Positions 1 through 13,000 of a DNA stretch of 48,714 nt are shown in pieces (positions within the stretch are counted from its first letter, which is position 1; every line of letters begins with the position of its first letter). The DNA comes from Helochares maculicollis (lineage: Eukaryota; Arthropoda; Insecta; Coleoptera; Hydrophilidae), in the NCBI GenBank assembly GCA_033557835.1, contig JAWQRO010000209.1, positions 1 to 48,714 on the forward strand. The letters run 5' to 3'. The notes below the pieces were generated by a model. The model had not been told where the DNA came from, searched no databases, and saw only the letters and a program-made list of their open reading frames with translations. The position numbers and the translations under genes were made by a program.

Positions 1-2
1 AA

Positions 3-5
<3 letters not shown>

Positions 6-57
<52 letters not shown>
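6..57. repeat. (TA)n microsatellite
   Basis: An almost perfect run of alternating T and A that begins after a short A run at the very edge of the window. It lies beyond the 3' end of the giant gene. No function is implied. Its length is probably polymorphic and may be collapsed in the assembly. Confidence 0.95.
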
Positions 58-60
<3 letters not shown>

Positions 61-926
61 TTATCTCATTTATTAATTTTTCTTTCTAAATGATAACGAT
101 ATAACGACACCTGAAAAGTAAGAGCATAAACACTGTTTTCATCCGAGAACGATCAATGTAACTGATGCTAGCTATAATTTAATCTTTCCAATTTTCAATA
201 AGGCGATGAAATAAATATTTATGAGCATTTTTAATAATGCTTTTTATGATATTACAGCTATTATAGCAGACGCAGATTTCAAATGTTTTTCTTGTAGTTA
301 AAAATCGTCTTTTTAAATTGCAACTATTTGTATTGTCAGGGTTTCTTAATATTAATTATAAATGCAATAAATATAATAATATAATAAGTTATTATAATTG
401 CAGTCAACCGTTAAATTCAAATTCCGTGGCTCGGCAATGCAACTAAACCACCTTGATCGATAGATAAATGCAAGAATACATTTTCTTTGTAAACTTAAAT
501 TTCCACATGTTACGCAAAAACATTTTCGTGACACATCATCTATCATGAAATCCATCTTTTAGGTTCCAATAACAAAACTTTACATTCAGATTCATAACAC
601 ATGGGAGCTAAACAGTTACTGAACAACAAAAAATAAAAACGCAGGCGCAGGGAGGTCCCGATATGTTTGTAAGTAATAGTAATGACATCATAAGAAAAAC
701 TATGTAAACATGGTCAATGATAAAAATGTTTGCTAAAAACTGCATGCCAACAATGCCTTCAACACGAACTCAACGTGAAACAATGAGCCATAAGTAAAGT
801 TCTAAAATAACAAGAAAGAACAAGAGGCTCAACGTGATGGGTCAAAGGTGATTAGTGTCAAATGTGGCTGCTTGCTGATAAAGATGGCTGCGCCATTCCA
901 TGCCAAACCTTGATAGTCCCACTACC
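58..926. other. 3' flanking / distal 3' UTR sequence
   Basis: AT-rich sequence downstream of exon D on the minus strand. I see no convincing gene. A 67-codon minus-strand open frame at 352-555 is not supported by splice signals or a recognisable protein. A second minus-strand AATAAA lies at 69-74, so a longer 3' UTR reaching to the left edge is possible, which would suit neuronal 3' UTR extension, but nothing here proves it. Confidence 0.5.
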
Positions 927-932
927 TTTATT
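927..932 (-). terminator. Poly(A) signal AATAAA of the giant transcript
   Basis: A canonical AATAAA on the minus strand about 97 nt after the stop codon of exon D. The following bases on the minus strand are GT-rich (around 895-920), as expected for a downstream cleavage element. This gives a short proximal 3' UTR. It is the first canonical hexamer after the stop. Confidence 0.6.
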
Positions 933-1028
933 GAACCATTCATTTAGTAACAGTTGTGGGATTTAAGAGTTCAGCATGAAAGAGCGCCTAATGGCTTTTG
1001 GTGCACGAAGAAATTCTCTAAGCAACAT

Positions 1029-4000
1029 CTAACTACCTTGTGGCAGCTCCACAGCATCAGCCTGACTATCGGGAGTCTTGGATTCCCAATCGTCACTCTT
1101 GGAAAAGGTCTGCTCATCCCAGAGGCTGGAATATTCCTTTTGGAAATCGGAAACCTCTTCCACGCTCAACTGAGAAACGATCTGACGGTAGTCGCTCTCT
1201 CTACGTTCTTCAATTTCGGGCGTGGACAATTTCGATTGTTTGGCATCAGCTGTGTCTTTATCCAAGACCTCTGATGCCATTCTCTCGAATTTGCGTTCGA
1301 CGCGTTTAAGCTTTTGTTCGGTTTTTTCATCTCTAAGCGGAACGGAAGCTTGACTTTTTTCAACTACCTCTAAAGTACCTAACGCTTCTTCCAAGTCACT
1401 TAATTTTTTTTCTATTTCTTCTACGTCTTTTTGCACATCAGGTTTAAATTTTGGCTTTGCTCCTCTTTCTGATTCCGAGTCAGTTATGTCATCCAGATCC
1501 GTAACCATAGTAGAAGGAGGTACAGGTAAATCTAGTAAAGCATCTATAATTTTCTGATCGTAATCTATATTTTTAACTTCCGAAGAATCTATAGAAGATT
1601 CCTCTTCTTCAGAAGCTATGTGAAACATCGGTTTGCGTTTTGGTTGCTGAGACTGCTCTACTGATGTGATTTTTTCAATACGAATAAAATCATCAGAGAG
1701 TTCTTGTATGTTTTGTGCTACTTTTCCTACTCTTTTCAGGGATTCTTCAGGAGGTTCACTAACTATATATTCTTCATCTTCACTGGAAGCATCTCCAGGA
1801 AGATGAGAAACGTCCATAAGCGGAGGTCGTTTATCGCTGGGTATTCTGGTGCTAAAGCATCGCCTTTGGGTGCCAGGTGAAGTAACCATAGGTTGACTGA
1901 CAGGGCTTGCTACCTTTTTTATTTCGTCTAATCCAATCTTTGCATTTTCTACTAAGTCTTCATGTGCCGCTTCAAACTGCCTCTTGGAATCATCGACTGA
2001 TTTCTTAACTACATGTTTGGTCTCATCACAGGTTTTGCCAGCCTCTTCTATTGTTTTCTGCAGACCTAGCTTCATATCACTAAGTTGTTTCGAAGAGGAC
2101 TCAGCAGTGCTTTTCACTGCTTGATCAACTTTAGTTAAACTTTCTTTGGCTGTTTTGGATGCGGCTTCGCAGGTTGTGGACACTTTTGTTTGGATTTGCT
2201 CTTTAGCAGTTTCAGCACTGTCCTGCACATCATCTACCATCTTTGTTATTTTACACTCGATTTCTTGGCTTGAACCTTTTGCTTCTTGAACTGCATATTT
2301 TGCTGCATCTTTTGTTTCTTGCGCAGCGTCCTGAGCTGCACCTGTTGCTGTTTGAATAGCTTCCTTCATTGCATCTGAAGATTTCTCAACTGCGGATTTT
2401 GCTTCTTCTTCCGAATATTGTGCGACATCTTTCGCCGCCTTTACAGTGTCCTCCGCCATTTTGCTAGACTGTTTTACTGCTTCTTTAGCGTGCCCCTTTA
2501 CATCGGTTAGTGAAGTTTCAACAACGCTCACTGCTCTCCTAGTTGAATCCTTGGCTTCCTCAATCGCAGCTTCAGCTGTATCTTTTGATTTCTTTGCAGC
2601 GACTTTTGCATCTTTGGCTTTTGTCTCGATTAACACTGCAGTATCCTGTACGGATTCTTTAAGTTCTTCACTCTTGCCAGTTATTTTCCCTCCCAGTTTT
2701 GTGAAAAAACCGCCAATTTTCTTAGAGGCTTTGTCTGTACCTTTTTTTGTTTCCTTCGCAAAATCATCAGCGGCTTTCTTGGTGTCTTTCACAGCGACTT
2801 CAGCAGCGAATTTTGCATCTTCAGTTATAGCTTCAAGGCTTTCCTTTGCATGTTTTGTTGTATCTGCAGCGGTTCCCTTAGCTTCATCGATAAATTTCTT
2901 ACTCTCTTTAGTTGCATCTTCAGCAGTTATCTTAACATCTTTTATTCTATCCGCAAAAGATCCCTTGATTTCTGTAATTTTTTCATCAGCTGCTTTCGTT
3001 GTGCTTTCAATAGACTCTTTGGTTGCTATTGCTGCCTCTTCAATTAATATCTTAGCATCTTTTCCAGTATCCACTAGACTTTTAACTGCAACCTCAGAAG
3101 ATTTTTTGACACTGTCTGTGGTATCGTCAACATATTTCTTAGTTTCTTTTAATGCATCCTCAGTGGAACTTTGAAGTTTATCAATTTGAGATGCTGTTTC
3201 ATCTGATTTTTGTTTCACTGCATCTTTTGCGCCTTGAACGGTTTGTGATGTTTCTTTCACAATTACACCTTCAGCTTCAGTAATTGAACCTTTTGTTTTA
3301 TCTAAAATGTCTGTAGCTCCATCTTTAAAGCTTTCAACTGTTTTGTTTGCTGCGTCTTCGAGTTCTGATCTTTTTTCTTGTACTTGGGATGAAGTTTTTT
3401 CAATTTTATCGCCGATTTGTTTAACTGCTTCGTCGAATTTTGAGGCAGTTTGTTCTAGATTTTCTTCTCCAGTTTTCAAAGTAGACTTAGTTGTATCAGA
3501 AATTGCTTGAAGTCCTTGGCCCATTGCTTGAGCAACACCAATCATTTTTTGATCTGCTGCTTCTTTAGATTTTACTAAAGCATCTTTGGACTCTTCTAGA
3601 GCAGCCTTTGAATCTTCTAACGTGGATTTAGATTCTTCTAATGATGCTTTAAACTTTTCTAAGGTTACTTTGGAGTCTTCTAACGCTGCTTTGGACTTTT
3701 CAATGGCATCTTTTGAAGACATTTCCAAATTTTCTTTGCTTTCTTCTAGAGCAGCCTTAGACTTTTCTATGGACTCCTTAGACTTTTCAGAAGCTTCTTT
3801 AATTTTGTCATCAAAAACTTTTGAAGCGTCGCTTATTTCTTTATCTAAGAAAGCAGCACTATCAGTCATTTGCTGCCCTACAATTGTTAAAACACTTTCT
3901 TGTTCGTCAATCGAGCTATCTTTCTTTTTCTTACCGAAAATTCTGAAAGGACTTCCACTCTTTCGTCTTTCACGCTTCTCTTCTTCTAGTTTCTTTTCGT

Positions 4001-7000
4001 CTTCTGAAATCTTTGCTATTTTTTCAGCATCTCCCTGGTCTTCCGACTTTTTACTCAACATACCAAAAAGCCCTTTTTTCTTCCCTTTTTGCTTTTTCTC
4101 GCCTTGTGCTTCTTCGCGAGGGATGGATGATGATGGTGCAGGTTGTTTTGTTTCATTTTCAAGCTTTTCAACAATTTTAAGAGATGCTTGTTTTTCTTCA
4201 TCAGAGACGTCTTTAGCAGAAGACACAGCAGAATCTTTAACATGTTCAGATGTTTCCTTTAACTTATCTGTATCATTTTTTGCTTCTTCTTTGGCTAAGG
4301 CAGCTTCTTGTTCTATCATTTCCTTGACTTGCGCAGTTGCATCTTCAACTTCTTGTGATTTTCTAGAGAGTTTGTCTCCAATTTTTCCTAGAAACGTTCT
4401 AGATTTCTTTTCTGTTGTCTTTACTCCGTCTTTAACAACTTCTTCTCCTTCGTTGGCAGCTTTTTCAGCTTGCTGTTTTAAGCCTTGTGTTTTTTCTACT
4501 ATTTCTGTTTTTTGGTCTTCTTTTTTATCACACAATAGTGTTTTCTTGTCTACGATTGCTTCTTCAGCTTTCCCAGATATTTTGCTACCTAGTTTGCTAA
4601 GAAAGCTGCCACTTTTCTTTACTGCTTTACTTGATGCTTCTTTCGATTCTTTGGTAATATCTTTAACAACCGTCGTTGTTTCAATCACCGCCTCTTTTGT
4701 GGTATCAGAAACACCTTCAACTATTTCCGCAGTTTTATCTTTTATATCTTTTAAATTACTTTTCACATCTTCTGACCTTTCATCTATTTTATCTTCGGCT
4801 TTATCCCGTTTTTCTTGTACTTCTTGCTGCAAGTGGCTGGCAACATTTTCTGCTTCAGAGCTTAGTTTGTATCCTACGCTTGTTGCAAAATCTTTTATTG
4901 TACCCTCTATTTCTTTAGGTGTACCCTCGACAGTTTTAGCTACATCTTGAAGCTCAGTTTGATCTACCATCTGTACTACAGTTTTCTTCACATCTTTGGC
5001 CATGCCTACTGTTGCATCATTTGTGTCTATAGCAAATGCGGTTGTAGCATCACTAAGACTAATTGATGTTTCTTTCATAGTAATACCAGCTTCTTCAGCT
5101 TTATCTACCATTTGGTCTGTAGCCATTTTTACGCTTTCAACAACTGCTGCTGTCGCATCTTTTGTGTCTTTCGCAAAAGTTAGTGTAGTGTCTCTTGCAT
5201 TATCGACCGATTCTTTAATGATAAGGCCAGCAGCTTGATCTGCTGTATCTAACATTTGCCCTGAAGATTCTATAGCATCCATTATAGCGCCTTTGGTTGC
5301 ATCTCCAGTTTTATAAATAATTTCTTTAGTTGTATCAGCTGCAACACCAAAGCTATCTATAGCTTTTTCTTTTCCTTTTGTTGTTTTGTCAACTGTATTA
5401 GTTTTGAGTTCCATCATCTTATCCGTACCTTCACCTACTTTTTCTTTTGCAACATCAATATCTCCTTCAACTGTAGCTACAAGTTTACCGATTAGTCCAA
5501 TTCCTTTATGTTCCTGTGAGTCATATTCTTGCATAACACGTCGGGAATCTTCATATTTATGTATTTCTGAACTCAAAAAATCTGCAGTGTCGGTCATTTC
5601 TTTCATAGCAGTTTGTGAGAGGAACGGATTATCTTCTTCTTGAGGGCTTAAAGGTTTCTCCTCGGACTTTTGTTTATCTTTTTTGCCTTTTTTCCCAAAG
5701 AATCCCAAGAAACCTCCTTTCTTTGAAGAATCACTCTCATCGCCGGATTCAGATTTTTCACGCTTAAATCGTTTGTCTTTCTTCTTTTTTCTTGGTGTTG
5801 ACGATTCGGCTTCAGCTCTTTTCACAGCATCTTTTGTTTCAGCAGAGGTATCACCGGCTTTTCTACTATCCTCAATTGTTTGGTCTTTGGTTCCCTCGAT
5901 TGTATCTTTCGCTTCGTCTGATTTTCCATATATTTTGTCTCCTATTTTAGAGAAGAATCCTCCCGTTTTCTTGACCGTTTTATCTACTTCTTCTTTAGCA
6001 GAGTCTAGATCATCTTTGATGTCAGCAGTAACTTGTTTTGCGGTATCTTGAATAGATTCTTCCGATTCCTTAGTTGCATCTATCATAGAACTAGCATTTT
6101 CCATAGCAGTAGTACTTAAGTTTTCAACGTTGTGAAAACCGACATTTATATTTTCATCAAAAGCATGTTTAGCTTCCACAATCTCTTCTTTAAGCTTGGA
6201 CGCTGCAGTTATCGCCACTCCAGCAACAGTAGCTGATGCCTCTTCTATTTTCTCAACTTTATCTGTATGTGCGTCTTTCTTAATTGCTGGACGAACGTCT
6301 TCATATTTTAGGACTTCTTGGTTAAGGAAATTTGAAGTAGTATCCATCTTCGTAACCGTTTCTTCGGATAAAACAACGGGACCTTGGGGCAGCTCATCAA
6401 TTCTCTCATTGTCTTTCTTTTCTTTTTTGCCAAATAGCCCAAGAAAACTTCCACTTTTTCTTCGCGATGAGGTGTCACTTTCATCACCCGATTCTGATTT
6501 TTCGCGTTTATGCTCTTTCTTTCTCTTTTTAGGAGATTTTTCTGTCATAGAAACTGCAGTTTTCTCAACATCATCAACTAAACTTCCAGCGGTTGCTTTT
6601 ACTTCAGATGACAAAGCACCCACATCATCTTTTAAATCTTCTGATTTGTTGCTAAACCTATCACCTAGCTTACTGAAAAACCCTTTAGATTTTTGTTTCA
6701 CAGTATCTATTCCTTCTTTTGCATCGTCCATTGCTTCTTGAGCACTTTCCTTGGAAGAAGTGACCGCTTCAGAAGCTGAATCGGTAATGTTTTGCACGCC
6801 CTCTACAATGTTTCGACTACTTTCATCTAAACTTACTTTTGCACATTTCACTTCTTCATCAGTTTTATTTTTGACGGTACTTGCAGTATCTATAACTTCC
6901 TCTTTAACTTTGACGGCGGCATCTTTAACATATGCTGATACGTCTTTGGTATCATCCGCTAGCTTTTGCGCTTTTTCTTTAAGAAAGTCAGTAGTATTCT

Positions 7001-10000
7001 GTAGATCTATTGCAGCTTTATCTTTGAAATCTGTAGCAGATTCGACAGCAAACTCTTTAGCTTTAACAGCTTCTTCTTGAGCTTCATTCGCTTTTTCTGA
7101 TAGTTTTCTACCTAGTTTACTGAAGAACTCACCAGTTTCCTTTGCGGCTAATTCGCTTTCCTCTTTGGCAGCCTCAGCATTATCCTTAATTGTTTTGTCT
7201 ATGGAAAGAGCAGCATCTTTAGTAGCAGCACCAGCATCTTCAACGTCATCTGCAACTTTTTCAGCACCACCTACAACGGTATCTTTAAGATCTTTAGCGC
7301 CTTTTATGCCAGCATCTTTTATTTCAGCAGTTTTGTCAACGGTGTTATCTTTAAGATTTTCAGCCGATTCGACTACTGAATCTTTAACTTTCACAGCTCC
7401 TTCTTTAGCTTCATCTGCTTTTCCCGACAATTTTCCACCTAATTTACTGAAAAATCCACCAGTTTTCTTTGCGGCTGATTCGACTTCATCCTTCACTTCT
7501 ACAGCACCATCCTTAATAGTTTTGCCTAACTCTTTAGCACTTTCTTTAGTAGCAGCAGCAGCGCCTTCTACGCCATCTGCAAGTTTTTCAGCACTATCTA
7601 CAACGGTGTCCTTAAGATCTTTAGTGCCTTTTATGCTAGCATCCTTTATTTCAGCAGTTTTGTCAACGGTTTTATCTTTAAAACTTTCAGCAGATTTAAC
7701 TACTGAATCTTTGACTTTCACAGCTTCTTCTTTAGCTTCATCTGCTTTTCCTGATAATTTTTCACCTAATTTACTGAAAAACCCACCAGTTTTCTTTGCA
7801 GCTGACTCGACTTCATCTTTGACATCTACGGCACTATCCTTAATAGTTTTGCCGAACTCTTGAGCACCATCTTTTGTAGCAACAGCAGCGCCTTCAACGC
7901 CATCTGCAACTTTTCCAGCACCATCTACAACGGTGTCTTTAAGATCTTTAGCGCTTTTTATGGTAGCATCCTTTATTTCTGCAGTTTTGTCGACGGTTTT
8001 ATCTTTAAGATCTTCAGCAGATTCGACTACCGAATCTTTAACTTTAACAGCTCCTTCTTTACCTTCATCTGCTTTTCCTGATAATTTTCCTCCTAATTTA
8101 CTGAAAAATCCACCAGTTTTCTTTGCGGCTGATTCGACTTCATCTTTGGCAGCCTCAGCACCATCCTTAATTGTTATACCTAACTCTTTAGCACCATCTT
8201 TAGTAGCAGTGGCTGCGGCTCCAACGCCTTCTGTAACTTTTTCAGCACCATCTACAATGGTGTCTTTGAGATCTTTGGCACCTTTTATGCTAGCATCCTT
8301 TATTTCAGCAGTTTTATCAACGGTTTTATCTTTAAGATCTTCAGCAGATTCAACTACTGAATCTTTAGCTTTAACAGCTCCTACTTTAGCTTCATCTACT
8401 TTTCCTGATAATTTTCCACCTATTTTACTGAAGAACCCACCAGTTTTCTTTGCGGTTGTTTCGACTTCATCCTTTACACCTACAGCACCATCCCTAATTG
8501 TTTTACCTAACTCTTTAGCACCATCTTTAGTAGTAATAGCGGCGCCTTCAACGCCTTCTGCAACTTTTTCAGCACCATCTTCAACGGTGTCTTTAAGATC
8601 TTTAGCGCTTTTTATGGTAGCATCCTTTATTTCTGCACTTTTGTCGACGGTTTTATCTTTAAGATCTTCAGCAGATTCAACTACCGAATCTTTAACTTTA
8701 ACAGCTCCTTCTTTGGCTTCATCTGCTTTTCCTGATAATTTTCCCCCTAGTTTACTGAAAAACCCACCAGTTTTCTTTGCAGCTGATTCGACGTCATCTT
8801 TGGCAGCGTCAGCACCATCCATAATTGTTTTACCTAACTCTTTAGCGCCATCTTTAGTAGTAATAGCGGCGCCTTCAACGCCTTCTGCAACTTTCTCAGC
8901 ACCATCTACAACAGTGTCTTTAAGATCTTTGGCACCTTTTATGCTAGCATCCTTTATTTCTGCACTTTTGTCGACGGTTTTATCTTTAAGATCTTCAGCA
9001 GATTCAACTACCGAATCTTTAACTTTAGCAGCTCCTTCTTTAGCTTCATCTGCTTTCCCTGCTAATTTTCCCCCTAATTTACTGAAGAAGCCACCAGTTT
9101 TCTTTGCAGCTGATTCGACGTCATCTTTGGCAGCCTCAGCACCATCCTTAATTGTTATACCTAACTCTTTAGCACCATCTTGAGTAGCAGTGGCCGCGCC
9201 TTCAACGCCATCTGCAACTTTTCCAGCACCGTCTACAACGGTGTCTTTAAGATCTTTCGCGCTTTTTATGGTAGCATCCTTTATTTCTGCAGTTTTGTCG
9301 ACAGTTTTATCTCTAAGATCTTCAGCAGATTCAACTACCAAATCTTTAACTTTCACAGCTCCCTCTTTAGCTTCATCTGCCTTTTCCGATAATTTTCCCC
9401 CTAATTTACTGAAGAACCCACCAGTTTTCTTTGCGGCTAATTCAACTTCATCTTTGGCAGCTTCAGCACCATCCTTAATACTTTTGCCTAACTCTTGAGC
9501 ACTATCTTTAGTAGCAGCAGCAGCGCCTTCAACGCCATCAGCAACTTTTTCAGCACCACCTACAACGGTATCTTTAAAATCTTTAGCGCCTTTTATGCTA
9601 GCTTCCTTTATTTCTTCAGTTGTGTCGACGGTTTTATCTTTAAGATCTTCAGCAGATTCAATTACCGAATCTTTAACTTTTACAGTTCCCTCTTTAGCTT
9701 CATCTACTTTTCCTGATAATTTTGCACCTAATTTACTGAAGAACCCACCAGTTTTCTTTGCGGCTGATTCGACTTCATCTTTTGCAGCTTCAGCACCATC
9801 CTTAATTGTTTTACCTAACTCTTTAGCACCATCTTGAGTAGCAGTGGCCGCGCCTTCAACGCCATCTGCAACTTTTCCAGCACCATCTACAACGGTGTCT
9901 TTAAGATCTTTAGCACTTTTTATGGTAGCATCCTTTATTTCTGCAGTTTTGTCGACGGTTTTATCTTTAAGATCTTTAGCAGATTCAACTACCGAATCTT

Positions 10001-13000
10001 TTACTTTAACAGCTCCCTCTTTAGCTTCATCTCCTTTTGTTGATAATTTTCCCCCTAATATATTGAGGAATCCACTAGTTTTTTTTGCGGCTGATGCAAC
10101 TTCTTCTTTAGATTTCACTAGTTCTTTCTCTTTCTCATCAACTTTGATACAAGGCCGTACATCTTCATATTTATCGACTTCTTGAGTTAAAAATCCTGAG
10201 GTCGTAGTTATGTCTTGTTTAACCTGTCCGGATATTTCACTTTTGTTTTCTTCTATTTTATGCTTATCCTTTTTATCTTTCTTGCCAAAAATGCCCAAAA
10301 AACCTCCTTTCTTCGACCCGGTGTCACTTTCATCTCCAGACTCGGACTTTTCGCGCTTAGGTCGTTTACTTTTCTTTCTCGGTGATTTCTGTGGTGATTT
10401 TTCAGGAGAAGTTGGCGAAATTAAAGTAGCTTTTTTCTTTTCAGCGGTTTCGACTGTTTCGTCTTTTGAATCTGTGGCCATCTTGGACACATCACTAGTA
10501 ATCTCGATTGCATTTTCAGACGCTGCTTTACTCTGTTCTTCAAGTATAACTTTAGCTTTATCTTTTGTATCTGTTGCGGTTTCTAGGACGTCTTTACCTG
10601 CAATTGCTTCTTCTTCCATCTTTCCACTTAGTTTCTCACTTAATTTAGTAAAGAATCCCCCAGTTTTCTTTAGCGCTGTTTCTGATTCTTCTTTGACATC
10701 GTCTGTTGTTTCTTTAGCGCTTTCTGCAGTGGCCTTTGCACGGTCCTTTAAAGCTTTGGTTCCTTTTTTGGCTAGTTCTGCTACATCTGCGGTTGCATTA
10801 ACAACAGCTTCTTTAGCATCAATAGCTTGTCCTTTGATTTTATCAGCAGCTACAGCTGAGGTATCTATGATTTTATCAGTTGCTTCATCTAGCTTTTGTT
10901 CGATGGTCATATCATCGCTTTTAAGTTTAGTAATTGGTCTTACATCGTCAAACCTTTGGACTTCTTCACTCAGAAAGTTTGAGGTGTCGATAATATTTAG
11001 TTTGGTTTCTGCAGAAAGTTCAGTCGGTTTGCTTTCATCAATTGTATGTTTTTTGTCTTTCTTTCCAAAAATACTTAAAAAGCCACTTTTGCGTCCGCTG
11101 TCGCTTTCGTCTCCGGACTCAGACTTTTCACGTTTATGGCGTTTGTCTTTCTTCTTTGGTGACTTTTGCAAAGAAGTTGATGAAGCGAACGTAGCTGCTG
11201 CAGTATTGTCTTTTAAATCTTTGGCTGCCTTTGTAGTGTGACCTGTTATCTCAACAACGTCATTAGCAGTTCCTTCTAAAGTCATTTCAGTTTGTTCTTT
11301 AACATTTCTAGCGGACTCCAAAACACCTTCTTGAGTGTAAATGATATCTTCTTTACCTTCCGATTTTCCACTTATTTTTTCTCCCAGTTTAGTGAAAAAT
11401 CCTCCTGTTTTCTTAGCAACTTTTTCAGTTTGATCTTTGATGTCTTCCGTAGTTTCCTTAGCTGCTTCCAAAACAAATTTGGTTTCGTCTTGAATAGATG
11501 TAGTGGAGATTTCAGCACCTTCTTTAGCAACTTCATGTGCTGTTTTTATTGTGCTTTCTGTATCTACCGCCAATTTGATAGCTTTATCTTCGATATCTTT
11601 TTTGGTTTCTTCAACTTTTTCTGATATTTTTTCACCTACCATAGCGATATGGTCACCAGTCTCTTCTATGCCAACTTTCATATCAACTATTACTTCTTTT
11701 ACGTTCTTAAGACCTTCTTTATCATTTGTCAGCACTTCTCCAGAATGAGATGTATTATCTTTAATCTGTTGGATTCTAGACGGTACCGTAACAGAAGTAT
11801 CACCAAGTGTGTCCATGCTTTCGTTAATAGTCACAGTTGTATCTTTAATAGTAACGGGACGGACATCTTCATACTTTTCAACTTCTTGAACAAGGAATAT
11901 TTGAGTCTCTTTCATGTCTTTGATTATACCTTCAGAGAGCGCTGCTTCAAGTTTATCTGGGCTTGGAGTCTCGTCAATTTTTTCCTTGACTTTTTTGTCT
12001 TTTTTACCAAAGAGACCTAAGAAACTACCACTCTTTCTTTTCGAAGAGTTATCGCTTTCATCTCCAGATTCGGATTTTTCACGTTTGTGTGTCTTCTTTT
12101 TCTTTTTGGGCGATTTTTCCTGTTTTACATCTAAAGATGAAGCTAATTTCTCAGCTCCTTTAACAACGTCATCGGTAACTTGCTGAGCAGCATCCTTTAT
12201 TTCCGCACTAGTTTCAGAGGCAATAACTTTGGATCTCTCAGTTTTTTCTTCAATTACTTCTTTAGCATCGTCAGCTTTACCGGTAATCTTTTCACCTAAC
12301 TTACTTAAAAAACTACCAGTTTTTTTAGAAGTACCTTCTATGTCTGCTTTTGTTTCATCTATAGATTTCTGTAAGTCTTGTTTTAAAGAATCGAATGGTT
12401 TATCAACAACAAAATCTTGAGTAGTAGCAACGTCTTCTTTCGCTTTTTGGACTTCCATACTTGATATATTTATAATAGATACTTCACCTTGCTGTTCGGG
12501 TAATGGCAGCTTAGGTTTTTCTCCAACTTGAATAACTGGGCGCACATCCTCATATTTTTCTACTTCTTGATTTAAGAAGCTTGTAGTATCGTCAAGTGTT
12601 TTCATAATATCCTCTCTTAGTTCAGCAGGCTTTGCAGTATCCTTTTGCTTTTTCTCTTTTTTGCCAAATAGACCTAAAAAGCTGCCTTTCTTCGATCCTG
12701 CATCACTTTCGTCTCCAGATTCGGATTTTTCGCGCTTGTGGTGTTTGTCTATCTTTTTCGTGGATTTCTGTGGTGATTTCTGGGCGGTGGTTGGAGAAGT
12801 CAAAGCAGCTTCTACTTTATCTGCAGCTTCAATTGTATCAGGTTTTAAATCTTTAGCTGTCTTTGCTACATCTCTTGTAGTTTCAGCTTCTTTTTCAATA
12901 ATGTTTTTAACTTGGTGTTTCATATCTCTAATTGATTCTGCGACAACTTCTTTTGCTTCAGCTGAATCTTCCTTGATTTCTTCTGACTTGCCGCTTATTT

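Noticed and set aside
352..555. 67-codon minus-strand frame in the 3' flank.
   Set aside because: No recognisable protein, very AT-rich C-terminal half, no splice or promoter support.
1040..1309. Plus-strand frames opposite the conserved C-terminus of exon D.
   Set aside because: Shadows of the coding strand; the minus-strand frame continues the giant exon and contains the recognisable C-terminus.
3586..9837. Long plus-strand open frames, up to about 450 codons, opposite exon D (for example 3586-4950 and 7933-9183).
   Set aside because: They are Ser/Leu/Phe-rich mirror images of Lys/Glu/Ala-rich repeat codons, which rarely give antisense stops. They have no splice or start context and follow the 327-bp repeat.
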